Made by a program: the position numbers and the translations under genes. Under the pieces are notes generated by a model. That model made no database searches. It had not been told where the DNA came from and saw only the letters and a list, made by a program, of their open reading frames with translations. From Methylopumilus universalis (GTDB lineage Bacteria > Pseudomonadota > Gammaproteobacteria > Burkholderiales > Methylophilaceae), in NCBI RefSeq assembly GCF_006363895.1, contig NZ_CP040953.1: DNA of 64,000 nucleotides; one strand, 5' to 3'. Positions 54,427 through 63,793 of the stretch are shown here, one piece after another; the stretch's first letter is position 1; each line of letters opens with the position of its first letter.

Positions 54427-55236
54427 CTAATGGCCTTCATGCGCCATCGATAAATACACCACCGTTAACATCATGAAGACAAATGCTTGTAGCCCCACAA
54501 TTAGAATATGGAATATGGACCAACCTGCGCCCAATAATGCTCCAAAAAATACGCCTGTCACACTCGTTGAAGCTAGTAAGCCGAGTAGTAAGAAAATTAC
54601 TTCCCCTGCGTACATATTTCCGAAAAGTCGGAGAGAGTGAGATAAAGGTTTAGAAATATATTCGATGATATTAAATAAAAAGTTTGCAGGCCATACCCAA
54701 ACTTTGCTACCAAAAGGCGCTGTAAACAATTCATGAATCCAACCACCAAAACCTTTCACTTTAATACCAAAATAAATCATAAGAATCCAAACGGCGATCG
54801 CAAGTGCAAATGTTGTGTTGATGTCTGAAGTGGGGACGCTGCGCCATTCATGAATGCCTAAAGGTGCGTAAATAAAATGTGCCATCACATCAATAGGGAG
54901 AAAGTCCATAGAGTTCATCACAAGGACCCAAATAAAAACTGTTAATGCAGCAGGTGCAATAAAAGCATGACGATCGCCATGAAATATATTTTTAACTTGA
55001 TCGTCAATGAAACCAAACATAAGCTCTACAAATGCCTGGCCTTTTGAAGGAACGCCAGCTGTTGCTTTTCGAGCAACCATCCAGATCAAAGCCATTGAAA
55101 TAATACCAAGCAAGACACCCATAACAAGTGAGTCAATATTAATTGACCAGAATGCACCTTCACCAATAGCCTTCGTATTAAAGGTTAAATGGTGGGTAAT
55201 ATATTCACTCGGTGTTAATGTGCCTTCAGTTGCCAT
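54427..55236 (-). CDS. atpB: ATP synthase a subunit
   Basis: A 269-residue membrane stator of the proton channel, with five to six helices. The essential arginine is Arg203 in SHSLRLFGNMYAGE. The start used is an ATG with a GGAAG element just upstream; the longest frame begins three codons earlier at TTG. It lies between atpI and atpE. Confidence 0.96.
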   Translation of the reverse strand: MATEGTLTPSEYITHHLTFNTKAIGEGAFWSINIDSLVMGVLLGIISMALIWMVARKATAGVPSKGQAFVELMFGFIDDQVKNIFHGDRHAFIAPAALTVFIWVLVMNSMDFLPIDVMAHFIYAPLGIHEWRSVPTSDINTTFALAIAVWILMIYFGIKVKGFGGWIHELFTAPFGSKVWVWPANFLFNIIEYISKPLSHSLRLFGNMYAGEVIFLLLGLLASTSVTGVFFGALLGAGWSIFHILIVGLQAFVFMMLTVVYLSMAHEGH

Positions 55237-55261
55237 AGCTTCCAATATTTCCTAATGACTT

Positions 55262-55666
55262 TTATTTGTCTTCATTTAATTTTGTAATCGATGCGCCTGA
55301 AATAATGGCTGACAATACAAGCCCTGCAATCAGTGCAAATGGCACAAGCGCTGAATAAAACTTAAACGCCGACCAAAGCGATACAAGTACTACAAAAATT
55401 TTTACGGCTTCAGCTTTTAATACATTAATAATGATAGCTGCGGGCTCTTTACTCAAAGCCGTTTTGTGAGCAATTTTTGAGGCGAGAAGTACACCGAATA
55501 TGACGGAGACACTACCGATCAACGCAGAAACACCTGCATGCTTTCCAAATACTGCTGCAACTAAAACCGTTAATATGCCAGCGGCTTTAACCTGCAAACT
55601 CAACATTTTTTGAATGATTTGAGGGAATCGCTTCATTCTTTCAGTGATTTCATCAATATCAGACAT
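55262..55666 (-). CDS. atpI: ATP synthase assembly protein AtpI
   Basis: A 134-residue membrane protein with four hydrophobic segments and no signal peptide, first in the atp operon, 25 bases ahead of atpB. It matches the AtpI family, which helps assemble the c-ring. The sequence is weakly conserved, and the position supplies most of the evidence (GILTVLVAAVFGKHAGVSALIGSVSVIFG). Confidence 0.85.
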   Translation of the reverse strand: MSDIDEITERMKRFPQIIQKMLSLQVKAAGILTVLVAAVFGKHAGVSALIGSVSVIFGVLLASKIAHKTALSKEPAAIIINVLKAEAVKIFVVLVSLWSAFKFYSALVPFALIAGLVLSAIISGASITKLNEDK

Positions 55667-55709
55667 TTATGCTCACTGAATGCAAAAACTTTGAGTTACA
55701 AAGGGTTGA

Positions 55710-55738
55710 ATTTTCCCTGTAATTGGCGGTTCCGTCAA
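55710..55738 (-). promoter_or_regulatory. Candidate promoter of the atp operon
   Basis: On the minus strand TTGACG (55733-55738) and GAAAAT (55710-55715) are separated by 17 bases and lie about 45 bases upstream of the atpI start, in the 86-base gap after parB. The -35 matches 5 of 6 consensus bases and the -10 4 of 6. Confidence 0.45.
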
Positions 55739-55752
55739 GGGTAAAGCGTACT

Positions 55753-56616
55753 TTATCCTTTGATATTTTTAAGAATCTCATCCAATTGCTCCAAATTGCG
55801 ATAATGCACTTTTAAAGTACCCGAACCATTCTTTTTAGCATCAATAGTGACTGACGCCCCCAGGGTTTCTGCTAAAGAATCTTCAAGCTGACGCACATCC
55901 GCATTCGTCTTTTTCGGGGGGGCTTTTTGAGTATCGGTTTTGTAACTATTCTGTAAGTTTTTAACGAGCGCCTCAACTTCGCGCACAGATAGATTTTTTT
56001 GGATCGCTTCTTCGCACAACATAATCTGTTGGCTGCCCTCTAGGCCAATCAGAGCTCTTGCATGGCCCATATCAATTTTTCCACTTAATAGTCGATCTTG
56101 AACAGGCTTTGTTAAAGTTAAAAGTCTTAATAAATTAGAAACAGTGACGCGCGATTTGCCAACCGCATCTGCCGCTTCTTCATGCGTCATATCAAACTCA
56201 TCAATCAAACGCCTAATGCCGATCGCTTCTTCTAATGGATTTAAATCTTCACGTTGAATATTTTCAATCAATGCCATTGCGAGCGCTGATTCATCTGGAA
56301 TATTTTTGATGATGACAGGCACTTCATTAAGATTTGCCAATTTTGCAGCGCGCCATCTTCTCTCACCTGCGATGATTTCGTATTGGTTGTTTCCCACAGG
56401 TCGCACAATAATAGGCTGCATGACGCCTTGTTTTAAAATAGATTGTGAAAGCGCATGTAAAGCTTCTTCTTGCATGATGCTTCGAGGTTGATATTTACCA
56501 GGTTGTAATTCACTGATCAATAAAGTTTGAAGTGAGCCTTCGTTTTTTTGAACATCTTCCTCGCCACTTAATAATAATGCATCAAGTCCGCGACCTAATC
56601 CTTTAGCTTTAACCAT
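55753..56616 (-). CDS. parB: Chromosome partitioning protein ParB
   Basis: A 287-residue ParB/Noc protein that binds parS sites and loads SMC. N-terminal ParA-activating start KAKGLGRGLDALL, the CTP/arginine patch GERRWRAAK at about 80-88, helix-turn-helix THEEAADAVGKSRVTVSNLL and a short C-terminal dimerisation domain. It overlaps the end of parA by 8 bases. Two parS sites lie about 3.4 kb away at 60003-60058. Confidence 0.96.
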   Translation of the reverse strand: MVKAKGLGRGLDALLLSGEEDVQKNEGSLQTLLISELQPGKYQPRSIMQEEALHALSQSILKQGVMQPIIVRPVGNNQYEIIAGERRWRAAKLANLNEVPVIIKNIPDESALAMALIENIQREDLNPLEEAIGIRRLIDEFDMTHEEAADAVGKSRVTVSNLLRLLTLTKPVQDRLLSGKIDMGHARALIGLEGSQQIMLCEEAIQKNLSVREVEALVKNLQNSYKTDTQKAPPKKTNADVRQLEDSLAETLGASVTIDAKKNGSGTLKVHYRNLEQLDEILKNIKG

Positions 56617-57385
56617 GTGACTTCCTCATTTCTTTTTCTATAATTTCTTCAGCAAGTTTTAAATAAGCAACGGCTCCTCTAGATGAGCGGTCATACATTA
56701 AGATAGGCATGCCATGACTTGGCGCTTCTGCCAGTCTTACATTTCTCGGAATAATCGTTTCATATACCTTGTCGCCAAAGTGTGCGGAGAGTTGATCAGA
56801 CACTTGTTGAGCTAACATATTGCGCTTATCAAAAAGCGTTTTTAATAAACCCTCAATTTCAATTTTGGGATTTAAATTACTCCTTACTTTTTTGATCGTG
56901 TTAACTAAATCTGACAAACCTTCTAACGCATAATATTCACATTGCATGGGAATTAAAACGGCATCTGCAGCAGTCAATGCATTTACCGTGACTAGATTGA
57001 GCGCGGGTGGGCAATCTAACAATATATAGTCGTAATCTTTTTTTAAATATTGCAACGCTTCTTTTAGGCGCGTTTCGCGTTTACTTTCATTGACAAGTTC
57101 AACTTCAGCACCTGCAAGATTTCGATTTGACGGAGCCAAATCAAAACCACCGCGTTCGCAATGAATCACAATATCTTTAAATGATTTACTTTGAATCAAC
57201 ACATCATAAATCGATGTTTTAATACTCGATTTATCTATACCTGAGCCTGTCGTTGCATTGCCTTGTGGATCAAGATCAATGAGAAGCACAGATTTATTTT
57301 TCGCAGCTAAGCTTGCGGCTAAATTTACCGATGTAGTGGTTTTACCTACGCCGCCTTTTTGATTCGTCACCGCTAATATACGCAT
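56609..57385 (-). CDS. parA: Chromosome partitioning ATPase ParA
   Basis: A 258-residue Walker-type ATPase (Soj) that moves ParB-parS complexes on the nucleoid. Deviant Walker A KGGVGKTT at 10-17, Walker A' DPQGNATTG and Walker B YILLDCPPALNLVT. Length is normal. It overlaps parB by 8 bases and lies 2 bases after rsmG. Confidence 0.97.
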   Translation of the reverse strand: MRILAVTNQKGGVGKTTTSVNLAASLAAKNKSVLLIDLDPQGNATTGSGIDKSSIKTSIYDVLIQSKSFKDIVIHCERGGFDLAPSNRNLAGAEVELVNESKRETRLKEALQYLKKDYDYILLDCPPALNLVTVNALTAADAVLIPMQCEYYALEGLSDLVNTIKKVRSNLNPKIEIEGLLKTLFDKRNMLAQQVSDQLSAHFGDKVYETIIPRNVRLAEAPSHGMPILMYDRSSRGAVAYLKLAEEIIEKEMRKSHG

Positions 57386-57387
57386 AA

Positions 57388-58026
57388 CTAAAAAACTTCT
57401 TTCTTCAATTGAACTAAATATCGTTCAGCATTAATAAAAGGCACATCAAGCGGAACCATTGTGTATTGATTCTTTTCGAATGCTTCCAATTCTTCTTTGA
57501 CATCTTTTGATTTCATCGCCAACCACATACCATTTTTTTGCAATGTATGTTGGGTAAGTGAGATCATATTTTTTAAATTTGAAAACGCTCTTGACGTCAC
57601 CGCATCAAAAAGTATTGTCGGCTGATATTCCTCAACGCGACCATTCACTACATTTAAATTGGTAAGTGATAATTCACTTTTCACCTGTTGCATGAATGTC
57701 GTTTTTTTATTAACCGAATCCATCACAGTTACTTTCATTTCAGGCTTTACAATTGCCAATACAACGCCTGGGAATCCTGCACCACTCCCGACATCCAACA
57801 AATTTTTTACATTGACATAATTTAAAATAGATAAGCTATCAAGAAAATGAAGTTTAATCATTTCATCACGGTCGCGAATCGCAGTTAAGTTATACACACG
57901 ATTCCATTTTTCAACTAAATTTAAATACGCCATCAGCTGATCATTCATTTGATCAGATAAATTTAAGTTCATAAGACGCGACCCCTCGATCAATAGATCG
58001 CGGTCTTTTTTTGTTACCTCATTCAT
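57388..58026 (-). CDS. rsmG: 16S rRNA (guanine527-N7)-methyltransferase RsmG
   Basis: A 212-residue SAM-dependent methyltransferase modifying G527 of 16S rRNA. The SAM-binding loop is LLDVGSGAGFPGVVLAI, preceded by KLHFLDSLSI, both conserved. It overlaps mnmG by 4 bases and precedes parA, the common origin-proximal order. Confidence 0.96.
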   Translation of the reverse strand: MNEVTKKDRDLLIEGSRLMNLNLSDQMNDQLMAYLNLVEKWNRVYNLTAIRDRDEMIKLHFLDSLSILNYVNVKNLLDVGSGAGFPGVVLAIVKPEMKVTVMDSVNKKTTFMQQVKSELSLTNLNVVNGRVEEYQPTILFDAVTSRAFSNLKNMISLTQHTLQKNGMWLAMKSKDVKEELEAFEKNQYTMVPLDVPFINAERYLVQLKKEVF

Positions 58027-59936
58027 GCCACTTTTTCTGGACGTTTCGTTATCATTTTTTTAGGTTTATTTTTACGCTTAACAAACACTAAAAGTAATGA
58101 AATAGTTGCTGGGGTAATACCAGAGATTCGTGATGCTTGTCCTAAATTTTCCGGCTTATGCAAATTTAATTTTTGTTGCGCTTCAACACTCAATCCATGT
58201 ACTTCTTTGTAATCAAGATCGATAGGTAATGGAATATCTAATTGATCTCGACTTCGATCCACCTCTTCTTGCTGTCTGACAATATAACCTTTATATTTCG
58301 CTGAAATTTCTACTTGCTCTCTGACAGCAGGGTCAATCAAACTTGCATCTTCTTGCATGAGTTCTTTTACGCCCTCAAAGCTCACTTCGGGGCGTCTTAA
58401 TAAATCAAATAAGTTATATTCGTGATCAATCACTTTACCAATAATGGCTTGTTGTTTTTGAATTGAAATATCTTGAGGCCTTACAAAGAATTTTTTTAAT
58501 CGCGCCTCTTCTGATTGGATAGTCTCTTTTTTTTGATGAAACATATTCCACCGCTCGTTGTCGACCAGCCCTAAATTGCGGCCTATTTCTGTCAATCTTA
58601 AATCGGCGTTATCTTCTCTTAACATCAAGCGGTATTCAGCTCTGCTTGTAAACATTCTGTAAGGCTCAGAAACCCCGCGAGTAATAAGGTCATCTACTAA
58701 AACACCCAAATATGCCTCATCGCGCTTAGGGCACCAAGATTCTTTATCTTGTGTCATTAAAGCGGCATTTGTTCCTGCTAATAATCCTTGAGCCGCTGCC
58801 TCTTCGTAACCCGTCGTGCCATTAATTTGTCCCGCAAAGAATAGTCCTTGAACGGATTTTGTTTCCAAGCTGGATTTCAAATTACGTGGATCGAAATAAT
58901 CATATTCAATAGCATAACCGGGTCTTAAGATGTGAGCATTCTCTAACCCATTGATTGAACGGACTAATTTGTACTGGATATCAAATGGAAGGCTAGTTGA
59001 GATACCATTTGGATAAACTTCATTTGTATCTAAACCTTCCGGCTCTAAAAAAATCTGGTGCGAATCTTTGTCTGCAAATCGATGAATCTTGTCTTCAACG
59101 GATGGACAATATCGTGGGCCCACACCTTCGATTACCCCGGTATACATAGGGGATCGATCTAAACCGCTTCGAATAATGTCATGCGTAGATTCATTCGTAT
59201 GTGTAATCCAACAAGACACTTGTTTTGGATGTGTTGTTTTTTTGCCATAAAAAGAAAAATAAGGGGTCGGACTATCGCCAGGCTGCTCTTGCATCACAGC
59301 ATAATTAATGGTGCGCCCATCAATTCTTGGCGGTGTTCCGGTTTTGAGTCGGCCTACAGGCAATCCAATTTCTCTTAAACGATGGGCCAAATAAATGGAA
59401 GGTGGATCGCCTGCTCGGCCTGCCTGATAATTTTTCAAGCCCACATGAACAAGTCCGCCTAAAAATGTACCTGCGGTTAAAACAACGGTTTTAGATTTAA
59501 ATTGAATGCCAATTTGCGTAACAACACCAGCTACACGATCCTTGTCCAAAAGAATGTCGTCGACTGCTTGTTGGAAAAGCCAAAGATTGGGTTGATTTTC
59601 AAGACGATGTCGAATTGCGGCTTTATATAAAATACGGTCTGCTTGAGCGCGAGTGGCTCTTACTGCAGGACCTTTACTACTATTTAAAATACGAAACTGA
59701 ATACCAGCTTCATCCGTCGCAATGCCCATGGCACCACCTAAGGCATCAATCTCTTTAACCAAATGCCCTTTGCCAATACCACCAATAGATGGATTACAAG
59801 ACATTTGACCTAAGGTTTCAATGTTATGGGTTAAAAGCAAAGTCTTTTGCCCCATGCGAGCGGAAGCTAAGGCTGCCTCTGTACCAGCATGCCCTCCACC
59901 CACCACAATGACATCAAAATTATGCGGAAATTCCAT
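58023..59936 (-). CDS. mnmG: tRNA uridine-34 5-carboxymethylaminomethyl modification enzyme MnmG
   Basis: A 637-residue FAD enzyme that with MnmE modifies U34 of several tRNAs. FAD motif VVGGGHAGTEAALASARMG at about 11-29; conserved MSCNPSIGGIGKGHLVKEIDALGG, and the catalytic ADKDSHQIFLEPEG and YCPSVEDKI regions are present. The lysine/arginine-rich C-terminus (KRKNKPKKMITKRPEKVA) is a little longer than usual. It begins 66 bases from the first parS site. Confidence 0.97.
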   Translation of the reverse strand: MEFPHNFDVIVVGGGHAGTEAALASARMGQKTLLLTHNIETLGQMSCNPSIGGIGKGHLVKEIDALGGAMGIATDEAGIQFRILNSSKGPAVRATRAQADRILYKAAIRHRLENQPNLWLFQQAVDDILLDKDRVAGVVTQIGIQFKSKTVVLTAGTFLGGLVHVGLKNYQAGRAGDPPSIYLAHRLREIGLPVGRLKTGTPPRIDGRTINYAVMQEQPGDSPTPYFSFYGKKTTHPKQVSCWITHTNESTHDIIRSGLDRSPMYTGVIEGVGPRYCPSVEDKIHRFADKDSHQIFLEPEGLDTNEVYPNGISTSLPFDIQYKLVRSINGLENAHILRPGYAIEYDYFDPRNLKSSLETKSVQGLFFAGQINGTTGYEEAAAQGLLAGTNAALMTQDKESWCPKRDEAYLGVLVDDLITRGVSEPYRMFTSRAEYRLMLREDNADLRLTEIGRNLGLVDNERWNMFHQKKETIQSEEARLKKFFVRPQDISIQKQQAIIGKVIDHEYNLFDLLRRPEVSFEGVKELMQEDASLIDPAVREQVEISAKYKGYIVRQQEEVDRSRDQLDIPLPIDLDYKEVHGLSVEAQQKLNLHKPENLGQASRISGITPATISLLLVFVKRKNKPKKMITKRPEKVA

Positions 59937-60002
59937 GGTTTTACGTCAGTTAGAAAAGGTGTAATTTTACTTTATTCTGGGGTGAATCACTATGAAAACC
60001 AT

Positions 60003-60018
60003 TGTTTCACGTGAAACA
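60003..60018. promoter_or_regulatory. parS site 1 (ParB binding)
   Basis: The perfect 16-base palindrome TGTTTCACGTGAAACA matches the parS consensus. It lies between mnmG and mnmE, a few kb from the parAB genes and close to oriC. A short frame starting here (MFHVKH) is the translation of this site and not a gene. Confidence 0.95.
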
Positions 60019-60042
60019 TTTGCTTAAAAAAGAAGAAAAAAG

Positions 60043-60058
60043 TGTTCCACGTGGAACC
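60043..60058. promoter_or_regulatory. parS site 2 (variant)
   Basis: TGTTCCACGTGGAACC keeps the GTT-CACGTG-AAC core of parS as a 14-base palindrome but has C/G in place of T/A at the inner variable pair and C as last base. It is 40 bases from site 1, so ParB could bind both cooperatively. Confidence 0.8.
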
Positions 60059-60063
60059 AAGAA

Positions 60064-61422
60064 TTACTTTCCAATACAAAAGCGACTGAAAATCTCACCC
60101 AGAAGGTCGTCTGGAGTAAATTCGCCAGTAATGGAAGCTAATGAAGTTTGTGCTTGTCTTAACTCTTCGGCTACCAATTCAGGGGACTGAAGCTGATTCA
60201 CCGATTCATTTAAATGTTTTGAGACAGTATTAAGTGCATCTAAATGCCTTTGTCTCGCCATAAAAACACCTTGATTTCCGTCCTTACTAAATTCAACACC
60301 GGCCATTTTTAATAAAGTCGTTTTAAGCTGAGCCAAACCTTCTCCATTTTTTGCTGAAATAAAAAGATGATGCTCGCCGTCAATCATTTCAGATGAGGCT
60401 TTTTTGGATAACAAATCAATTTTATTGTGAACCCATACCTTAAAAACGTCTTTTGGAATGCGATTTAGAATGATTTTCTCGTAATCGGTAATACCCTTGC
60501 CAGCATCCACTAAAAATAATGCGATATTGGCCTTTTCTATCGAAATCCATGTTTTTTCGATACCCATTTTTTCAATTTCATCATGGGTATCTCTTAATCC
60601 GGCGGTATCAATCACATGAATCGGGATGCCATCGATTTGAATTTCACTTTTAATAGGGTCACGAGTTGTGCCAGGAATAGAAGTCACGATCGCCTGGTCA
60701 TTGCCTGACAATTGATTGAGTAAACTCGACTTACCCACATTGGGCTGACCTACCAATACAACGGTCAAACCTTCGCGCAATAAGTGGCCTTGTTTGGCAG
60801 ATAAAATTACTTCATCCATACGTAACTTTAGACTTAAAAGCTTTTCTTTAACTTTGCCAGTCGTAATAAAATCAATTTCTTCCTCGGGAAAATCTAGACA
60901 AGCTTCAATATACATACGTAAATCGATGAGCTCTTTAAGTAACTCATTGATTTTATTCGAAAAATAACCATTTAAGGAAAGCATAGCGCTTTTTGCGGCC
61001 TCAGAGGTTGAAGCATTGATTAAATCTGCAACAGCTTCCGCCTGAGCCAAATCAATTTTGTCATTAAGATAAGCGCGCTCGGTAAATTCTCCAGGCTTTG
61101 CCAGTCTCGCACCACATTCTATGCAGCGCGCCAATAAAAGCTGCATCACAGCAATACCGCCATGGCCTTGAAGCTCTAAAATATCTTCACCAGTATATGA
61201 ATGGGGGGATTTAAAAAAAAGTGCGATGCCACGATCAATCACTTGACCATTCACATCCAAAAAAGATAGGTAAGACGCTAAACGATTTTCAGGACAAACA
61301 CCCAAAAGATGTTTCGCAACATCGCTCGCTTTCGGGCCTGATACTCTCACGACCCCAATACCGCCAGCACCCGAAGGTGTTGCAATGGCGGCAATGGTAT
61401 CTAAATTATTTGCGAGCTGCAT
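60064..61422 (-). CDS. mnmE: tRNA modification GTPase MnmE
   Basis: A 452-residue GTPase working with MnmG in tRNA U34 modification. N-terminal tetrahydrofolate-binding domain (IAAIATPSGAGGIGVVRVSG), G domain inserted near 218-375 with GQPNVGKS at 225-232 and DTAGLRDT, and the C-terminal catalytic FCIGK at 448-452. Its start overlaps the yidC stop by 17 bases. Confidence 0.97.
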   Translation of the reverse strand: MQLANNLDTIAAIATPSGAGGIGVVRVSGPKASDVAKHLLGVCPENRLASYLSFLDVNGQVIDRGIALFFKSPHSYTGEDILELQGHGGIAVMQLLLARCIECGARLAKPGEFTERAYLNDKIDLAQAEAVADLINASTSEAAKSAMLSLNGYFSNKINELLKELIDLRMYIEACLDFPEEEIDFITTGKVKEKLLSLKLRMDEVILSAKQGHLLREGLTVVLVGQPNVGKSSLLNQLSGNDQAIVTSIPGTTRDPIKSEIQIDGIPIHVIDTAGLRDTHDEIEKMGIEKTWISIEKANIALFLVDAGKGITDYEKIILNRIPKDVFKVWVHNKIDLLSKKASSEMIDGEHHLFISAKNGEGLAQLKTTLLKMAGVEFSKDGNQGVFMARQRHLDALNTVSKHLNESVNQLQSPELVAEELRQAQTSLASITGEFTPDDLLGEIFSRFCIGK

Positions 61423-63037
61423 TGCCTTTCTTAGCTAATGCGGCTGCATGAATGGATCGATTGATCATCCATTGTTGAAGAATAGACAATACGTTATTAA
61501 TCACCCAATAGAGTACTAAGCCTGCGGGAAAGAAAAAGAAAAATACACTAAATACCACCGGCATGATCATCATCAATTTTGCTTGCATCGGATCCGTAGG
61601 TGCCGGATTAAGTTTTGTCTGAATGATCATGCTGATGCCCATAATAATAGGCAATACATAGTAAGGATCTTTTACAGAAAGATCGGTAATCCATAACATG
61701 AAAGGTGCGTGTCTTAATTCAACAGCGCCCATCAAAACCCAATAGAGGGAAATGAAAACAGGGATCTGAATAAGAATAGGTAAACAACCGCCCATCGGAT
61801 TAATTTTTTCTGTGCGATAAAGCTCTAACATGGCTTGCTGAAATTTAGCTTTGTCATCTCCAAATTTTTCTTTCATGCTTTGCAAGCGCGGACTTAATTC
61901 ACGCAATTGAGCCATTGATTTATAACTTGCAGCTGAGAGCGGATAAAAGAGAATCTTAATTAAGACAGTCAAAAGAATAATTGCACCGCCCCAATTATTC
62001 ACTAATTTATGAATCCAATGAAGCACCATAAACAATGGTGAAGCAATAAAAGTTAACCAACCGTAATCCACTGTATAACTTAGTCCTGGTGCTGCTTTTT
62101 CAAGCTCCTCTTGAATTTGCGGTCCCGAATAAAGTTTAGTTGAAAATTCTTTTTTCTCGCCAGATTGAATAGTTGGAAGCTGAGTCAACACACCTGATGA
62201 ATAAATATTTTGCGCAACTTCTTTTGTATAAAATTCACGCTTTTGGTTGCCAGGCAAAATCCATGCGCTCGCAAAATAATGTTGCACAACACCAATCCAG
62301 CCATCGAGCGAAATCAAAGATAGGTCATGTTTTTTCATATCTTTAAAATTAATTTTTTTAAACTTATCAGCTTCGTTATAGTATGCGCCGCCAATAAATG
62401 TAGGTGTAATTTTACTTTCTTGAGCAGAGCCATCATCATGCACAAGTTGGTAATAAGCTGATGGCGTAATCGCTGATTTACCACGATTCATAATTTCATA
62501 ACGCACTGCTATTTGATAGCTACCGCGATCAAAAGAAATAATTTTTGAAACTTCAACATCTTGATTCTTAAAATTCAATTTTACATCTAAATGATTTTGT
62601 CCATTTTCCAAAACATAATTTGTTTTTTCAGATGTGAATGTTGATTTGTGTGTTGGTAAATCATTACCAATAAGTCCTGTTTGTGCCACATAAAATAATG
62701 TCTTTTGTGAGTCATCTAATAACACAAATTTATCTTGCGCATTATCAGCCAAATGATTATTTAAAAGTAAACGACGAATATCGCCGCCGATCGTATCAAT
62801 TTCAATCTGGTATAAATCAGTAGCCACTTTGATACGCGAACCTGTTTCTAATTTGAAATTAGAATCGGGTACGATAGTTTTAGTGTCAATGGAATTTAAT
62901 TTTTGTGATGACGGAACACTCGCATCTTGTTGGGTTGCAACTTCAGCGACTGGAGTATGTTTGCGTTGCCATGAATCCCACAGCAAAAGAATTGAAAAAG
63001 AAAATACAACAAACAGTATTAAACGCTTCGTATCCAT
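61406..63037 (-). CDS. yidC: Membrane protein insertase YidC
   Basis: A 543-residue insertase for inner-membrane proteins. An N-terminal anchor helix at about 5-22, a periplasmic beta-sandwich domain (about 60-330), then the conserved five-helix core with NWGGAIILLTVLIKILFYPL, NPMGGCLPILIQIPVFISLYWVLM and FFFFPAGLVLYWVINNVLSILQQ. Normal proteobacterial length. It overlaps mnmE and follows yidD. Confidence 0.97.
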   Translation of the reverse strand: MDTKRLILFVVFSFSILLLWDSWQRKHTPVAEVATQQDASVPSSQKLNSIDTKTIVPDSNFKLETGSRIKVATDLYQIEIDTIGGDIRRLLLNNHLADNAQDKFVLLDDSQKTLFYVAQTGLIGNDLPTHKSTFTSEKTNYVLENGQNHLDVKLNFKNQDVEVSKIISFDRGSYQIAVRYEIMNRGKSAITPSAYYQLVHDDGSAQESKITPTFIGGAYYNEADKFKKINFKDMKKHDLSLISLDGWIGVVQHYFASAWILPGNQKREFYTKEVAQNIYSSGVLTQLPTIQSGEKKEFSTKLYSGPQIQEELEKAAPGLSYTVDYGWLTFIASPLFMVLHWIHKLVNNWGGAIILLTVLIKILFYPLSAASYKSMAQLRELSPRLQSMKEKFGDDKAKFQQAMLELYRTEKINPMGGCLPILIQIPVFISLYWVLMGAVELRHAPFMLWITDLSVKDPYYVLPIIMGISMIIQTKLNPAPTDPMQAKLMMIMPVVFSVFFFFFPAGLVLYWVINNVLSILQQWMINRSIHAAALAKKGNAARK

Positions 63038-63056
63038 AAATTATAAAATTCCAAAA

Positions 63057-63266
63057 TTAAATAACAGGGTCATGACCACCCTTGCACCATGGATGACATT
63101 TACCTATTCGTTTCGTTGATAAAAAAATACCTTTTATGACACCTTTTTTATCTATCGCATCAATAGTGTATTGCGAACATGTAGGTGTAAAACGACATTG
63201 CTGACCAAAAAAAGGGCTTAATAATAATTGATAACATCTGACAAATAAAATTGCGATTGATTTCAC
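63057..63266 (-). CDS. yidD: Membrane protein insertion efficiency factor YidD
   Basis: A 69-residue small protein with the family signature RCYQLLLSPFFGQQCRFTPTCSQYTIDAI and the later KRIGKCHPWCKGGHDPV (four conserved cysteines). It helps YidC. It starts at GTG, overlapping the rnpA stop by 4 bases (GTGA). Confidence 0.95.
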   Translation of the reverse strand: MKSIAILFVRCYQLLLSPFFGQQCRFTPTCSQYTIDAIDKKGVIKGIFLSTKRIGKCHPWCKGGHDPVI

Positions 63267-63595
63267 TTTTTTAATCTTGCAATCATCTGGTCAACTTCTG
63301 TTTCAATCTCAACAAAATCGTTTCGATAAAACGATTTTTGAATGCGTATCACTATATCAAAATTTAAGAGTTGTTCTTGTTTTTTTCGCATTAATTCGCG
63401 CAAGACGCGTCTCATATAATTACGCTTCACAGCTAATTTCTGTGTTTTTTTGCCCACGACCATACCCAAACGAAACAAAGACAGAGTATTAGGTTGATAG
63501 TGAAAACTGAGGTGCTGAGAGGAAAGTCGCTTACGGAAATTAAAAACGGATGAAAATTCATCCGTTTTTGTAAGTTTGGTTAATTTAGTTTGCAA
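63263..63595 (-). CDS. rnpA: Ribonuclease P protein component
   Basis: A 110-residue protein subunit of RNase P. FSSVFNFRKRLSSQHL at the N-terminus and the RNA-binding LGMVVGKKTQKLAVKRNYMRRVLRELMR are typical. The only plausible start in this frame is a TTG 30 bases after the rpmH stop, with no clear ribosome-binding site. A perfect inverted repeat lies in its first codons and may lower its expression. Confidence 0.94.
   Translation of the reverse strand: MQTKLTKLTKTDEFSSVFNFRKRLSSQHLSFHYQPNTLSLFRLGMVVGKKTQKLAVKRNYMRRVLRELMRKKQEQLLNFDIVIRIQKSFYRNDFVEIETEVDQMIARLKK
63542..63569. terminator. Terminator-like perfect inverted repeat inside rnpA
   Basis: Thirteen-base perfect arms AAAAACGGATGAA/TTCATCCGTTTTT are separated by 2 bases, in codons 9-18 of rnpA. 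Either strand has a stem followed by five T. Read on the minus strand it could end part of the rpmH transcripts before most of rnpA. Confidence 0.55.
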
Positions 63596-63622
63596 ATTAT
63601 GAAGAATTTGCCAGATGGGTCT

Positions 63623-63757
63623 CTATAGACCGATACGAGCACGGCCTTTAGCACGGCGGGCTGATATTACAGCGCGTCCTGCACGAGTCTTCATGCGTAC
63701 TAAAAAACCATGCGTGCGAGCACGTTTTACTTTGGATGGTTGATAGGTACGTTTCAT
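63623..63757 (-). CDS. rpmH: Large ribosomal subunit protein bL34
   Basis: A 44-residue very basic ribosomal protein read directly from the minus strand: it begins MKRTYQPSKVKRARTHGF and ends ARRAKGRARIGL, matching L34 over its whole length. A GGAG site precedes the ATG. It is the first gene in the rpmH-rnpA-yidD-yidC-mnmE run and has a strong promoter upstream. Confidence 0.98.
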   Translation of the reverse strand: MKRTYQPSKVKRARTHGFLVRMKTRAGRAVISARRAKGRARIGL

Positions 63758-63793
63758 TGTGTTTCTCCAGCTATAATTCGATAAGGATCGCGC

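Noticed and set aside
60002..60190. Short plus-strand reading frame beginning MFHVKH
   Set aside because: The first codons are the translation of the parS palindrome and the rest is antisense to mnmE; no ribosome-binding site.
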